Positions 1-13,235 of a DNA stretch of 64,000 nucleotides are shown here, piece by piece. Every line of letters starts with the position of its first letter. Within the stretch, counting starts at the first letter, position 1. This DNA comes from Argopecten irradians (taxonomy: Eukaryota > Mollusca > Bivalvia > Pectinida > Pectinidae), in assembly GCF_041381155.1 (NCBI RefSeq), contig NC_091137.1, positions 22,365,655-22,429,654 of the forward strand. Reading direction: 5' to 3'. The notes beneath the pieces are model-generated. The model saw nothing but the letters and a program-made list of their open reading frames with translations. It made no database searches and was not told where the DNA came from. The position numbers and the translations under genes are program-made.

Positions 1-179
1 TTTAGCAATTAATAACGTTCATATTTGCATTCAGTATACATAAAAATACAAGTTTAGAACGAATTTTAGGATTCTATATCAATTAGGTTTCGAGATATCA
101 GAATTTAAACATTACTTTGTCAGTCATTTTGAAAACCAAGATGGCTAACAACAGTTTTACCAACTACTAACGTTCATAT

Positions 180-345
180 TTGGATTCATAAAATATTAAA
201 TATCAAAGAAACACAATTTAACAAAGCATGACAATTTATTGACTCGTGCCCTATCCGAGCCTCGAACTCACGATCTACGGCTACCAATCGCCTAGGCAAA
301 CATACATGCGCCTTCTACCACAGCGCCACGTCCGCGTCCCCAAAA
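180..345 (-). mobile_element. tRNA-derived SINE
   Basis: On the minus strand GTGGCGCTGTGGTAGAAGGC looks like a pol III A box and GTGAGTTCGAGGCTC like a B box, about 45 bases apart, followed by an AT-rich tail ending in GATATTTAAT. Confidence 0.7.
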
Positions 346-467
346 AAGGACGTTTCTATGACGAAGTGGTAGTCGGTTTGATAAGCTGACATGATCACTG
401 TGGATATTGTCAAATTAAATCTTTGGATCAACAACACATAGTGCATATGATACATTGTGTTTAGTAA

Positions 468-600
468 ATATTAATTATCAAAGAAACACAATTTAACAAA
501 GCATGACAATTTATTGACTCGTGCCATATCCGAGCCTCGAATTCACGATCTACGGCACCCAATCGCCCAGATAAACATACCTGCGCCTTCTTCAACTGCG
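468..600 (-). mobile_element. Partial second copy of the same SINE
   Basis: Repeats the B-box half and tail of the copy at 180-345 almost unchanged (GTGAATTCGAGGCTCGGATA). The A-box half is diverged and the head is missing. Confidence 0.65.
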
Positions 601-729
601 ATATTTGGATTCATAGGTTTAAAAAGTAAGATTGTACATCAAAGGTCCAATATATGTAACTTTCCAGTTCTGTTTTGTAATCACATACATATACAGTGAT
701 AGAACATTGTACCAATGACCTAGTATAAA

Positions 730-1427
730 ACGTGGCCGACAAGAGCCTGGCAAAAGATAAGAAAAAACTCTAACGCTTTTAATCATTGTAAAGTTTTTTC
801 TCATCTTTTTGTACCATGATACGACCTTTCACATCAGTGGCACAAAACATATGAAAGCGTGGTACAAAAACAAATGAAAGACTCTGAGTTTACACATCTT
901 TTTGTTCCATCAGTGGTACAAACACACGTAAAACCGTGGTACTAAAGATGTGAAAGGAGCATTGGAATGTTGTTATCAAACATCATGACCAGAGCTGACC
1001 CCGAATAGAAGCGGTTTGATTAAGACATCACAACAAGCGTAAAAAGTCGTTAACACTTCTGAGGGCAAACAGAAACAAACTATTTTGCTATTTTTCGCCT
1101 GTAATTTTGGTCCTACAATATCTTAAATAAAACCGGTATGATGTGGTCATTCTTATTATATACAATGTATATAAATGAATGAAACATGGTTCCCAACATT
1201 TCGAATTTGTCTAATTAATTTCCTATGAAGATGTCTAGAATATCAGGAAGTCATTTGTCAAACTGAGTAACTTTTAAGTCTCTTGCCTTTTACATGTTTC
1301 TGTACCATGGCCGTTTTCGGCCGTTATTTTGATACAGAAAGATATAAAAGTGACTGCTCACATAAAAGCTGCTTCACATAAAAGCTGGTTTTTCATATCT
1401 TTTTGCAAGGCTCTTGTCGGCCATCGT
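730..1427. mobile_element. Second, older copy of the foldback element
   Basis: Starts ACGTGGCCGACAAGAGCCTGG and ends GGCTCTTGTCGGCCATCGT, with the same internal GTACAAAAACA/TGTGAAAG units. It is shorter (698 bp) and more diverged than the copy at 52 kb, and no clear target duplication remains. Confidence 0.8.
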
Positions 1428-3871
1428 AGACTGATGATAAACGACGTGTATTATGACAATATTTCGTGCCGATAAACCTATGATATCGAACGGTCAGAAA
1501 TGGTCTTTTAAACATACCGGCTATGTTCAAATAGTCGCCAATGCAAAACCGATAATTACCGAAGCGTTTCGTATATAGACATCCACATTTTCTACGGCCG
1601 ATAATATGCTTGTTTCTGTTTTTCCCGTGCTAAGTCGATCGGGTCACATGATATTTTCCGGAAATCGAGACGTTCCGTGAAGTTATTGTGGACCACATTA
1701 ATTATCTTTATTGTTTGTATATTTTTTTTCTAAACTTCAGAGTTGTTTTCGGTAACAACTTATCTGGCTTTAGTAAACATTTTACGCAGAGTGACAGAAC
1801 GTGGTCATTTTCTTGTAAATGTTTGTATTTAGAACAAAACCGAAAAGTTCCGTATAATGGGCCTTTGATTAGAATCATTTCATGAAAAAATGGCCTCCAT
1901 GACGGTTAGCAGCAAGATTCGGGTGGGGTCCCGTTCTCTAATAGCTTGCATTAGGTCATAAACGTATTAACAGTGTGCCAGATTTCATACTGGCATCACA
2001 AAGTGCATGATTTTATGCTAAAGCCTCTGGAATATATACGTTTTGGGAGGATGGTAAAAATGGGACTCTTGTACTTTTTATATATAGGGTCTTAATGAGA
2101 TCGCAGAACCATATGATTTTTCCATAGACGACAATGTTAACGTTTGTCACTGTCCGGGTTAAATGAAGTTTCCAAGTCCGGTCATTCATCGCTAATTATG
2201 AAGAGGGTCATCTCACACAACTGTGAGTAAGTATAGGTAAAGAAATACCATCTTGCTAAAATTTTATGTCGGGGGTTCCATCTTTCGTTGAATTCCGCAC
2301 TAAAATTTTACCAAATTCTCATAAAATTCCTATCTTGATTATCTCCCCTGTCAGAAAAAAAGACCGAAAAGAATTCCAAAATTTCTTTACAAATTTAACA
2401 TTATATATATTACCCTACCAACACATTAAACATTTGAAATTGATGCGTCATTCATACCCAATAAGCAGGCTCCGAAACATTCACCTCCCCATGAAATCTT
2501 GTGCCTAAAAGAGGTTTTTCTGATATCTATTATTGGTTTGATCCTGCGGTCCCTATAAAAATGGCCATTGATGTGAAATGATATAAAAACGAGTCTCAGT
2601 AGGTGATAGCCTGGTGACCAGGCATGGGCACAATTACTTTGCCGTTGTAATTAATTAAATCACAATTACTTTGCCAATGTAATCAATTAAATTACAAATA
2701 ACTTTTGGTATCATTCATTTCATTTGACAATATTCATTATACTTACACCATATATCAACATAAATACAATCTAGACACCAAGCGACAAACATGGATGCAT
2801 ACATTTGTTTAATATTATCCTGAAATTCTTACTCTATCTAATTTTGCTTATAAGTGATAGAATAAGTTTCAAAACCAATGAACCTCAATATTACCAATTG
2901 AAAGATTATTTTCATAAGTAAGTTTTACAACATTGATCAGCCAATCATATAGTAATAATATAACTGCGCTGTTTTCCAAGAACGTCAAACATGGCATTCA
3001 TCGCGGCCATTGCATCAGTTGTATAATGAAGGTTTAATGATGCTACCTACCATCATTAAATACTGACGACTAAATAAAGGTTTAATGAATCTTTAATCAT
3101 TCATTAACGTTAATGAACGTTTGAGCAACGTCATAAATTTCGTAATGACGTCATTATATTTAATGGCGGTTTAATGAAGATTTAATCCATCATTAACTTT
3201 TAATGAACGTTCGAGCAACCGGCCCCAGGGCTTTAAATGTCCCGGTTTGTGACACTGGTAGTTCATTTTTTGGAACATTCGATAGGTTATTAGGTACCAT
3301 AAATGATTGTAGGACAAAAGTCCCCCCCCCAACAAAAGCCCCTTTTTTATAAAGTAACGATTTTTTTAAATATTTATCTGCTATATGATACATTTTGGTA
3401 TAATTGGAGAAGTGAGTCAAACATAACAAAAATACATCATTATGATGTGATCATAATTCTTTTCATTTTTGAGTTATTGAAATCAAAGAAAGATTAGCAA
3501 AACATGTACACATATGTATGTACATATAGACATTATAATTTTATATATACAAGAAGCCAATAATGTTTTCTTTATAATAACACGCCTACCAGGCTAACAG
3601 CTTGATACTTGCATAGATTAATTTATGTAGATAATTAGGACAGTATGTTTAATTTCAAAATATTTCTATCATATAGTGTCATAAACATTAAAACAATTTT
3701 TACATTTTTTTCTTTAAATCATTATATCAATTTATCAAAATTTTATTAAAATCACAATAATTCATTTAATTTCTATATTGTATCTTATTTTGAACTATAC
3801 TTGAAAAATAAAATTATTTATAAATGAATATAATGTTTTATAACTATATTTTTTAATATAATATTTTTTGA

Positions 3872-5756
3872 ACAAGAGGCCCATGGGCCTAAACGGTCAT
3901 CTGACTCATGGCACAAAACAACAAAGTCACAGCATAAAGTATTGGTTAACGATTAATATAAACAATACAAGGAACTCCTAAGTTGAATATGTAAGTTTCT
4001 GAAATAGGTAAATGTCATTTGTTGAACAAACTTTGTAGCCCTTCATCCATATATGGTTGTAACCCATTCAAGGATTAATATGAGGAGTTGTCAGATTTTA
4101 AAGCCAAATTTCAGCAAAGCTCCCATTTTGGACCTCCGCCGTACTATCCCCATGGGTCTTAGCTAGGTCCTTTATAAAATATAATTGTCCTCACCTTAAG
4201 TTCCCCCTTCTGAATCAATTAAACCCCTATAGACCAATTTTCATTGAGATCGGAGACTGAAACCTGAAAACAGGAAGTGGGCCAGTGGCCATCTTGGAAT
4301 ACCAAAATCTTTACGAAAATGTTTTCATGTTGTTTGGCATTAATTAAAACCCCTATAGACCAACTTCAATTAGATCGGAAAATGAAACCTTAGAACAGGA
4401 AGTAGGCCAGCGGCCATCTTGGAATACCAAAAATCTTTAAGAAAATGTTGTATGTTGTTCGGCATCAATTAAAACCCCTATAGACAATTTTTTCATTGAG
4501 ATCGGAGACCGAAACCTGAAAACAGGAATTGGGACAGCTAAAATTAAGAAAATTTGTCATTTTGGGGCCCCATTCCTCAGCCCCTAGGGGTCAGACCAGA
4601 CTCATTTATATAAAATATGATTGTCCTTCCCCAAAGATGTTTCACACCAAATATGGATGAAATTCATCCAAGGATGAAGGAGGAGTAGGATTTTAAAGCT
4701 AAAATTAAGAAAATTTGCCCTTTTGGGGCCCCATCCCTCAGCCCCTAGGGGTCGGACCAGGCTCATTTATATAAAATATGATTGTCCGTCCCCAATGATG
4801 TTTCACACAAAATATGGATGAAATCCATCGAAGGATGAAGGAGGAGTAGGGTTTTAAAGCTAAAATTAAGAAAATTTGCACTTTTGGGGCCCCACCCCTC
4901 AGCCCATAGGGGTCGGACCAGGCTCATTTATATAAAATATGATTGCCCATCCTAAATGATGTTTCACACCAAATATGGATGAAATCCATCCAAGGATGAA
5001 GGAGGAGTAGGATTTAAAAGCTAAAATTAAGAAAATTTGCCCTTTTGGGGCCCCACCCCTCAGCCTCTAGGTGTCGGACCAGGCTCATTTTATATAAAAT
5101 ATGATTGTCCTTCCCCAATGATGTTTCACACCAAATATGGATGAAATCCATCCAAGGATGAAGGAGGAGTAGGATTTTAAAGCTAAAATTAAGAAAATTT
5201 GCCCTTTTGGGGCCCCACCCCTCAGCCTCTAGGTGTCGGACCAGGCTCATTTATATAAAATATGATTGTCCTTCCCCAATGATGTTTCACACCAAATATG
5301 GATGAAATCCATCCAAGGATGAAGGAGGAGTAGGATTTTAAAGCTAAAATTAAGAAAATTTGTCCTTTTGGGGCCCCACCCCTCAGCCCCTAGGGGTTGG
5401 ACCAGGCTCATTTATATAAAATATGATTGGCCGTCCCCAATGATGCTTCACACCAAATATGGGTGAAATCCATCCAAGGATGAAGGAGGAGTAGGATTTA
5501 AAAGCTAAAATTAAGAAAATTTGCCCTTTTGGGGCCCCGCCCATCTGCCCCTAGGGGTCGGACCTATCTCATTTATATAAAATATGATTGTCCTTCCCCA
5601 AGGATGTTTCACAAATATGGATGTAATTCACTCAAGGGTTGAGGAGGAGTAGGCTTTTGTATAAATAGTTTTACGCACGACGCACGGCGCACGGCGCACG
5701 ACGACGGATGAAACACGATGACAATAGGTCATCCTGACCTTCGGTCAGATGACCTA
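3872..5756 (+). mobile_element. Pearl-like non-autonomous element, 161-bp core
   Basis: Begins ACAAGAGGCCCATGGGCC with AACGGTCATCTGAC, and ends in a hairpin GGTCATCCTGACC-TTC-GGTCAGATGACC followed by CTAA. GGTCATCTGAC near the start is the reverse complement of the 3' hairpin arm, so ends are sub-terminal inverted repeats. Between them: one piece of a 146-bp unit, three ~110-bp units, then about eight units of 161 bp (4460-5640), then an ACGG-rich microsatellite. This plan matches bivalve pearl elements and Helitron-like (HINE/Helentron) non-autonomous elements. Confidence 0.75.
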
Positions 5757-5762
5757 AAAATG

Positions 5763-5890
5763 AAGGGATTTTTGTCCTCAGTTCCATTAGTATGGAGGGG
5801 CTTTTGTCCGAGGGGCTTTTGTCCTAGGGGCTTATGTCCTAAAGGGCCTTTGTTCGGGGGGGGGGGGGGGGGGGGGGCTTTTGTCCGTAC
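5763..5890. repeat. CTTTTGTCC repeats with a G homopolymer
   Basis: Five copies of GGGGCTTTTGTCC-like sequence and a run of more than 20 G. An inverted partner (GGACAAAAGTCCCCCCCC) lies at about 3312, on the other side of the pearl-like element. Confidence 0.7.
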
Positions 5891-6639
5891 CACGCCATAC
5901 ACACCTGTCTACCTTACCTGGACAGTCAAATCAAGTTACGGTTTTATGACAGGGCCTTAGCTTGTATACCTTGATAGTGAGTACAGATAACTCTCAAGTA
6001 TGAATAGGGGGCAAGTTATGAACGGCGAGCACACCTGTTATCTAAGCAGACCCGTCATTATTTCCAAAACAGGTGTATGCTTTAGGTAAAGTATGTTATG
6101 AAACTTTATTATCACTTTGATTAGTATTTTGATATTGATTGTTTATGTCATATTGTTAAGTTTCCTGTAATGTACGTGTACATTATATACATGAATGCAA
6201 AAGATATATATCTTTTAAAAGTTCCAAAATATGTATATATTTTTTTAAAATTTTAGATCTACAACTACAAAACAAACAGAAACAAATGCAAAATCTGAAT
6301 TATTTCCTTCAAATGGATTACAGGCATAATGATGTTACATGTGATTGATCCTTTCTTTAATTGCAAATGACATCCAATTACACAGGGGCCTGTAATTAAT
6401 TGTAATTAATTACAGTTACAAATTACAATTACCCGTCCGTTGGTGACCCTTGATAAGTACATTGATATTGATATAAGGGGAGACACATATTTCGGTTCAA
6501 CAATGTCATCCTTAAATAGATAGGTCAAACGCGTGATCATAAATAATAGATAAAATAAGAAGTCACAATCTTTACATGTTTGTGGGTTTCCATACATGCA
6601 ATTAAACACAACTTATTCAAATCACATATTCAGAGTGGC

Positions 6640-6763
6640 GTTGCGTTAATAACACATTAGATAAAAAATATAGGTTTCTACTTTTCAATGAGTCCATCTT
6701 TTAATAACAACACATTAGATAAAAAAATATAGGTTTCTACTTTTCAATGAGTCCACCTTTTAA
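6640..6763. repeat. Two-copy direct repeat (~63 bp)
   Basis: ACACATTAGATAAAAAATAT...TCAATGAGTCCA occurs twice in tandem with only a few differences. Confidence 0.75.
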
Positions 6764-7027
6764 TCGACAGGTATTAAGTTCCATGGTATGTGATTGCATA
6801 ACTACATTTTATTCCACCTTTGGCAAAGTACTCGGAATATAAGTGAGTTTGTCATTATACTATTTGATTGAAAAATTGACTCCAGATCACTGATTAATTG
6901 TGAATTAAACAAAGAGCATTTAGACTGATATTTGTGCATAAAATTGAACTAGAAATATAGTGCCATGCTAACACTTAAAAAGGTTAAAAAAACACCGGTG
7001 GGATCGATTCCTTTTAATTGCTTTCCA

Positions 7028-7115
7028 GGGGAAATACGGAAATATATAAGGTCAATATTGGGCTTCGCTTCACCCAATACAATTTATACATCCAATATAT
7101 TTCCGTATCACCTAT
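7028..7115. repeat. Palindrome with GGGCTTCGCTTCACCC centre
   Basis: GATACGGAAATATAT-type arms face each other around CAATATTGGGCTTCGCTTCA. A small foldback element. Confidence 0.55.
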
Positions 7116-7629
7116 GTAAACATTAATGGTTACATTAATCTAAGAAAATACATGAACAAAGGACGTTATAACCTTGCATTGACAAAATTTAAAATGTTAT
7201 AATTACTTTTTTTGGATAAATTATGTTTCATGGTGATAGTTTTAATCTGATAGATCTTAACAGGTTTAATTGAAAACAATATTAACGGATTCATCATAAG
7301 ATCCATTCTCAAATGCTTAGTACTTCATTTAGTAAAATACATTATAAAAAAATAATAATGATAATATCACAAAACATTAAACAATTTAATTTCATATTCA
7401 TTGGCCTAATATTGTAACTAGTCTAATGAGCCTCACCGGTATTTCAGACGAAATATATTTTTTTATTCCATGTCTCCATACACTTAGTGGATGATAATCT
7501 AGCTCTTCTATTTCCCTACCGTGTTTGTGTTGAAACATTACAGTTTACCTATTGTCATAATAATCTTTGTCAGACATACACTTTGAAACATACACTGGAA
7601 TATATTTTCAAATTACAAAAGATACATCA

Positions 7630-8190
7630 TAACAAAAAATTCTGAAAGAATATATGTAATATCTGTTATATAAAAGTTGAAACCATAGAACACATTTTTT
7701 TTCGGTTTTGTCAATTTTTTGAAAAAAGAACTAATAATGTTGTGGAATTTAAACTAGAAACAGTTCTTTTAGGCGAAACTGTTTTTTCCCAATACCGCTT
7801 AATTTTGTTATTCTTTATATGCATTTTTACATTTCTCTTGTATCAAGAAAAACTAATATGACTCTAGAAGGTTTAAGTGAGTTTTTATATGCAAAATATG
7901 ATGTTACAAAAAAACTGTCAATTAAAAATGTATGTTTGAGAAATTTGATCAAAAATGGATAAACTGGAAAGATGCTTTTTAGTTGATATGAAATATACCA
8001 ATCAATGTTTGTAGGATGTTTCTGTTGGAATATTTCAAAATGTATGATTTGAATCCTTTTTGGTTTGTTTGTGCATGTCTATAATTCTTTATATTTGTGT
8101 CTGTGTGTCTTTTTGTGCTAGTTTTGTTTGTTTCTTGCATTTTTATGTGTCGTGCACAGTAATGTTACGTCAAAATAAATAAATCATTGG
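7630..8190 (+). mobile_element. LINE ORF2 3' relic and tail
   Basis: The plus strand reads VETIEHIFFRFCQFF, then ILLFFICIFTFLLYQEKLI and AKYDVTKKLSIKN, the typical end of LINE reverse-transcriptase proteins (C-terminal ETIEHLFF motif and a lysine-rich tail). Small frameshifts separate the pieces. The untranslated tail ends near AATAAATAAATC at 8175. Everything 5' of this is missing, as in a truncated copy. Confidence 0.55.
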
Positions 8191-8309
8191 AAATTCGTCA
8201 AAAACAAACTTCATAGAAATTTAGGATCTATTATTACTTAAAACTATATAAATTCACATTAACATCAGTATTTTTAATTTTGTAATCGCATTTCACGGCC
8301 ACAGAAAAG

Positions 8310-10569
8310 ACAAGAGGCCCATGGGCCTTAACGGTCATCTGACTCATGACACAAAACAACAGTCACAGTATAATGGAGTGGTTAACAATTAATAGAAGCA
8401 ATACAAGGAACTCCTTTTTTGAATATGTGAGTTTCTGAAATAGGTAAAGGTCATTTGCTGAACAAACTTGGTAGCCCTTCATTCATATATGGTTTTAACC
8501 CATTCAAGAATGAAGGAGGAGTCAGATTTTAAAGCCAAATTTCAGCAAAGCTTCCATTTTGGACCCCTGACGTTCTATCCCCATGGGTCTTACCTCGTCC
8601 TTTATAAAATATGTTCCCCCTTCTGAGCCCCGCCCCTCTGTCCCCTAGGGTCTGACCTAACTCGTTTATATTAAGTATGATTGTCCTTCCCCAGTGATGT
8701 TTCACACAAAATATGGATGCATTAATCCACTCAATGGTTAAGAAGGAGTAGGCTTTTAAAGTAAAATTTAATCAAAATTCCCCATTCTGAGCCCCGCCCC
8801 TCTGTCCCACGGGGTCGGACCTATTTTGTTTATATAAAATATGACAGTCCTTCCTCTACGATCTTTTACACAAAATATGGATGAAATCCACTCAAGGGTT
8901 AAGGAGGAGTAGAATTTTAAAGCTAAAACAAGTACATGTACTCATTGTAATGGACACTAATATATAATCCCCCAAATGACCCTCTCCCTTCCCCTCCCCA
9001 TCTCCACCTGCAACAAATTAAGCATGCAGTTGTACAGTGTATGAACATTTTGAAATAAATGTTTGAGGTACTTTTACATTCAATGAATTGCAGACGAAAA
9101 TTTGAAAACAGGAGGTTTGCCCAGCAAAAATCTTTCAAAATTTTTTATCATACTGATAAGCATCCCTTTATAACCCTTTATACTAAATTTCATTGAAATC
9201 AGAGACCGAAATGTAAAAAAAGGAAGTTGGCCCAGCGGCCATCTTGAAATACCAAAATTTTACCAAAATGTTAGAATGTTGTTCGCCATCCCTTAAAACC
9301 TCTGCAGACTATTTTTTGTTGAGATCAGAGACCGAAACCTGAAAACAGGACGTGGGCTCGCAGCCATCTTGGAATACTAAAATCTTTATGAAAATATTTG
9401 CATGTTGTTCGCCATCGCTTAAAACCTCTATAGACCAATTTTCATTTGAGATCTGGGACCGAAACCTGAAAACAGGAAGTGGGCCAGCGCCCATCTTGGA
9501 ATACCAAAATCTTTATATAAAATATGATTGTCCTTCCCTAATGATGTTTCACACCAAATATAGATGAAATCCACTCAAGAGTTGAGGAGGAGTAGGATTT
9601 TAAAGCTTAAATCAAGAAAATTTCCCCTTTTGGGACCCAACTCTTCAGTCCATAGGGGTTGGAGCAAGCTCATTTATATAAAATATGAATGCCCTTTGCC
9701 AATGATATTTTCCACCAAATATTGATGAAATTCACACAAGGGTTAAGGAGGAGTAGGAATTTAAAACTATTTTTTTTACTTTTTGGACCCCATCCCTCAG
9801 CCCCTCAGGGGTCGGACCAGACTCATTTATATAAAAAATGACTGTCTTTCCCCAATGATGTTTCATACCAAATATAGATGAAATCCATCTAAGGATGAAG
9901 GAGGAGTAGGATTTTAAAGCTTAAATTAAGAAAATTTACCCTTTTGGGGCCCCGCCCCTCTGCCCCTAGGGGTAGGATCTATCTCATTGCCTAAAATTAA
10001 GAAAAATTTCCCTTTATGGGCCCCGTCCCTCTGACCCTAGGGGTCGGAAGAGGCTCAATTATATCAAAAATGATTGTTTTTGGCCAATAATGTTTCATAC
10101 CAGATATGGATGAAATCTATCCAAGGATGAAGGAGGAGTGGGATTTTTAAGCTTAAAATAAGAAAATTTGCCCTTTTGCGACCCCTTCCCTCAACCCCTA
10201 GGAGTCGGACCAGGCTCATTTATATAATATATAATTGTCCTTCCCCAATGATGTTTCACAGCAAATATGGATGAAATCCATCCAAGGATGAAGGAGGAGA
10301 AGGATTTTAAAGCTTAAAATAAGAAAATTTGTCTTTTTGGGGCCCCATCCCTCTGACCCTAGGGGTCGGACCAAGCTCATTTATATAAAATATGATTGTC
10401 CTACCACAATGATGTTTCACACGAAATATGGATGAAATCCGCTTATTGGTTAAGGAGGAGTAGCGTTTTTAAGGAAAAAGTTTACGCACGACGGACGGCG
10501 GATGGCGGACGACGACGGACGAATCACGATGACTATAGGTCATCCTGACCCTTCGGGTCAGATGACCTC
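8310..10569 (+). mobile_element. Pearl-like non-autonomous element, 161-bp core (second copy)
   Basis: Same start, same ~110-bp and 161-bp units, the same GACGGACGG microsatellite and the same terminal hairpin (GACCCTTCGGGTCAGATGACC). It is more diverged than the copy at 3.9 kb and holds about 240 bp of unrelated sequence near 8930-9140. Confidence 0.75.
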
Positions 10570-11090
10570 AAAATCAAATTGAAGCGAAAGGCTAACCATT
10601 ACTTTGCCGCCATGTTTGTTCTTGTTTGTTCTTGTTGCTCCTGCTTTGGAGATGGTGTGAGATTTTGTTCAGAGAGCAATGTTCCGTTTGGGCGAAATTA
10701 CCTCCGGAGAACAGTGTTCTTGTATCAAGAAAATGTTGCCCAAGGACGGCCCTTCAGTCCACTTTATCGAGCCCAGCGGGTGTTACAAGTGTACATTGTA
10801 CCTGTCCCCCTGAAGCACATACAAGATGTACACGTGTATAGTTAGTACTATATAAGGTATACAAATGATCCTTACTGTCAAACAATGTGTGTACGTTACA
10901 TGTACCAAATGTAATTAATGTCTAGATATAAAAGGATTTTTAAAGAAAATTATTTGTGTATGTTTGCTACATTGTCTAGAACACGTAAATGTATTGGCCT
11001 ACACCGTCAATGGACTCCACTTTTAGTTTAGCCAACACATGCGGAGTCAACCATTCCTAATCAAATATCAATGAATAACATCCGGTAAAC
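10570..11090. other. Intergenic, short open frames of no known family
   Basis: Two overlapping plus-strand frames (10579-10845 and 10626-10841) start with a hydrophobic Cys-rich run (FAAMFVLVCSCCSCFGDGVR). They lie directly after a pearl-like element, overlap in different phases and have no recognisable domain, so I do not call a gene. Confidence 0.3.
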
Positions 11091-11093
11091 GGA

Positions 11094-11278
11094 TTGGAAC
11101 GCAAACGCACGCAAACGCAAACGAACGAAAGCCCGAACGAATCAAAACGCAAACGAAATCAAATCAAAACGAAAACGAACGAAAACGCGAAACGCAAACC
11201 TGAAACGAAAAACGCTCGACGAAACAAAACGCACACGAAACTAAACGAAGGAAATGCAAACGAATCTAGAACGCGTTT
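11094..11278 (+). repeat. AACG-rich low-complexity tract
   Basis: Irregular AAACGAACG/CAAACGCAAACG repeats. The 65-codon frame across it (rich in K, N, R, T) is a by-product. Confidence 0.85.
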
Positions 11279-11321
11279 GAGAGAATGTTAGACGTATTAA
11301 GTACTTATGATACTTATATCA

Positions 11322-11770
11322 TTTTGAAATAAATTCGAAAAAAAAATCCCGACTACAAGTGAATTCACCATACATGAAAATTGCATTATTTTTTCAACGA
11401 AAATATTCCGTCGTTAGTATCTTTTTACGTAAATTCAGCCTAGTTTCTGATAAAACAAAGGTTAAAATTATACCAAGAATATAGTAATTTTGCTGACGCT
11501 ATGACGTCACGAGGCTGTATTGCATGCGTAGTCATGCAATACAGCCTCATGCGACATCAGTGTATTGCCCTAGACCAGCAAGTTTTACACGTGTGAAAAT
11601 GAATCAATTGCTAAATACTAAAAAAACATATTATGGATTTGGGGTGCCAAAAATGTCCAAACAATGTGTATTCCCTTAGCCACTGCATCACTTCTCATAG
11701 AGAAAACCTTAAGTCTTGTATCAATAAATTTACTCATATTTATTAGTAACTAGCAATATGTATACGTCGA
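11322..11770. repeat. Dispersed ~450-bp repeat, first copy
   Basis: TTTTGAAATAAATTCGAAAA... GGCTGTATTGCATGCGTAGT CATGCAATACAGCC... ACTAGCAATATGTATACG. It contains a 20-bp-arm palindrome (GAGGCTGTATTGCATG) and is repeated at 12,719. Confidence 0.75.
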
Positions 11771-12511
11771 CACATCTACAAACATTCAAACTATCATTCA
11801 CGTCATATCATAGATCCTCATTCCCAATTCACAAGGATTATGAAATGCAATACATACCGATGTTTACAGGTCTGCCATGGCTTATCTGTTGTCGTACTGA
11901 TAAGCAATTCAAAGGACATTTGTACTCAATGGAGCTGTCCAAAATGTGTACCAAGTTTTCAAACGTCATAATCAAAATAGGCTGATATCTATTGCGTTTC
12001 ATTTTTTCTGTTGTCTTCCTTTTTTGCTGTTTTGAACCGGTAACACCATATAATTTTGGTTGGAATATTAAAAAAAAATATTTGCCTTGTGTACTTCAAT
12101 ATTTTGTATGGATTACAAAAACAGGCACTCTAACCTATGGTCGTTGTCTGGAATGTCACTAGAATATTTTCATAAACAGACCAGATGGGTATTCATTTTC
12201 TTTGAATATATTTAATATCATAAATTGGGTGACTATCCTTATAAAGTATAAATTATCAAGAGTTTTACTCAGTTTTTCGTCAAACTTATGCGGAGTATCC
12301 GTGGAGAAAATGCATATGTCTCCTGCAGACGTATCCGTATCACTTACATATTCTCAGTAAATCAGGAGTTTGGTCAGAATTGTGCTGTTAACGGTATCAA
12401 AAAGGGCCAAAAATTGTAACATTTCCTTTTCTGCTTAATTCATGCATTCTCATTGTTGCTATGACTAACATTCCAATTAAACCAGGGATGCAATGAATAG
12501 TTCAAATATTA

Positions 12512-12662
12512 TAAGACTCTTTCATATGTAGATATGAAGGGTAGGGATATTCTACCCGAGGATCACAAAATGTTGTAAACCCGAGACTTGCTGAGGGTTT
12601 TACAAAATGTTGTGATCTAGAGGGTAGAATACACTATCCTCCGAATTCACGCATGAAAGAGT
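12512..12662. repeat. Palindromic element with CGAGACTTGCTGAGGG centre
   Basis: Outer arms ACTCTTTCATATG/CGCATGAAAGAGT, inner arms GGGTAGGGATATTCTACCC and GAGGGTAGAATACACTATCC, and CACAAAATGTTGTAAACC mirrored across the centre. Confidence 0.6.
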
Positions 12663-12718
12663 ATTTTTATCTCATATCACGACGTTTTATTGCAATTTTA
12701 CAACTATGATTTTCCGCC

Positions 12719-13235
12719 ATTTTGAAATAAATTCGAAAAAAAATCGCCACTGCATGTGAAGTCAGCATACATGAAAATTGCATGATATTTTCAACGAAAA
12801 TATTCCGTTGTTTGTATCTTTTTAAGTAAATCCAGCCTAGTTTCTGATAGAACAAAGGTTAAAATTGTACCTAGAATATAGTAATTTTGTTGACGCTGTG
12901 ACGTCACGAGGCTGTATTGCATGTGAAGCTATGCAATAACGTCACGAGGCTGTATTGCATGTGAAGCTATGCAATACAGCCTCATGCGACATCAGTGTAT
13001 TGCCCTAGACAAGCCAGTTTCACACGTGTGAAAATAAATTAATTGCTAAATACTAAAAAAAACATACTATGAATTTGGGGTGTCAAAATGTCCAAACAAT
13101 GTGTATTCCCTTAGCCACTGCATCACTTCTCATATCACTTCTCATAGAGAAGTCTTGTATCAATTAAATTTACTTATATTTATTGGTAACTAGCAATATG
13201 TATACGCAAACATTCAAACTCTCATTCACGTCATA
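12719..13235. repeat. Dispersed ~450-bp repeat, second copy
   Basis: Direct copy of 11,322-11,770 at about 90% by eye, with one extra tandem copy of ACGTCACGAGGCTGTATTGC-type sequence at 12,899-12,970. Confidence 0.75.

Larger units (their letters stand above)
2620..6450. mobile_element. Old transposon split by later insertions (tentative)
   Basis: Left arm GGTGACCAGGCATGGGCACA followed by repeated CAATTACTTT/TAATTAATT; right arm TAATTAATTACAGTTACAAA followed by ACCCGTCCGTTGGTGACC, its rough complement. The pearl-like element at 3.9-5.8 kb and a pair of GGACAAAAG/CTTTTGTCC tracts lie inside. hAT-like by the look of its AATTAC-rich ends. Confidence 0.4.

Noticed and set aside
5718-5960. Frame with CPRGFCPRGLCPKG repeats
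   Set aside because: Produced by CTTTTGTCC repeats and a G homopolymer.
11094-11291. Frame rich in K, N, R and T
   Set aside because: Translation of an AACG-rich simple repeat.
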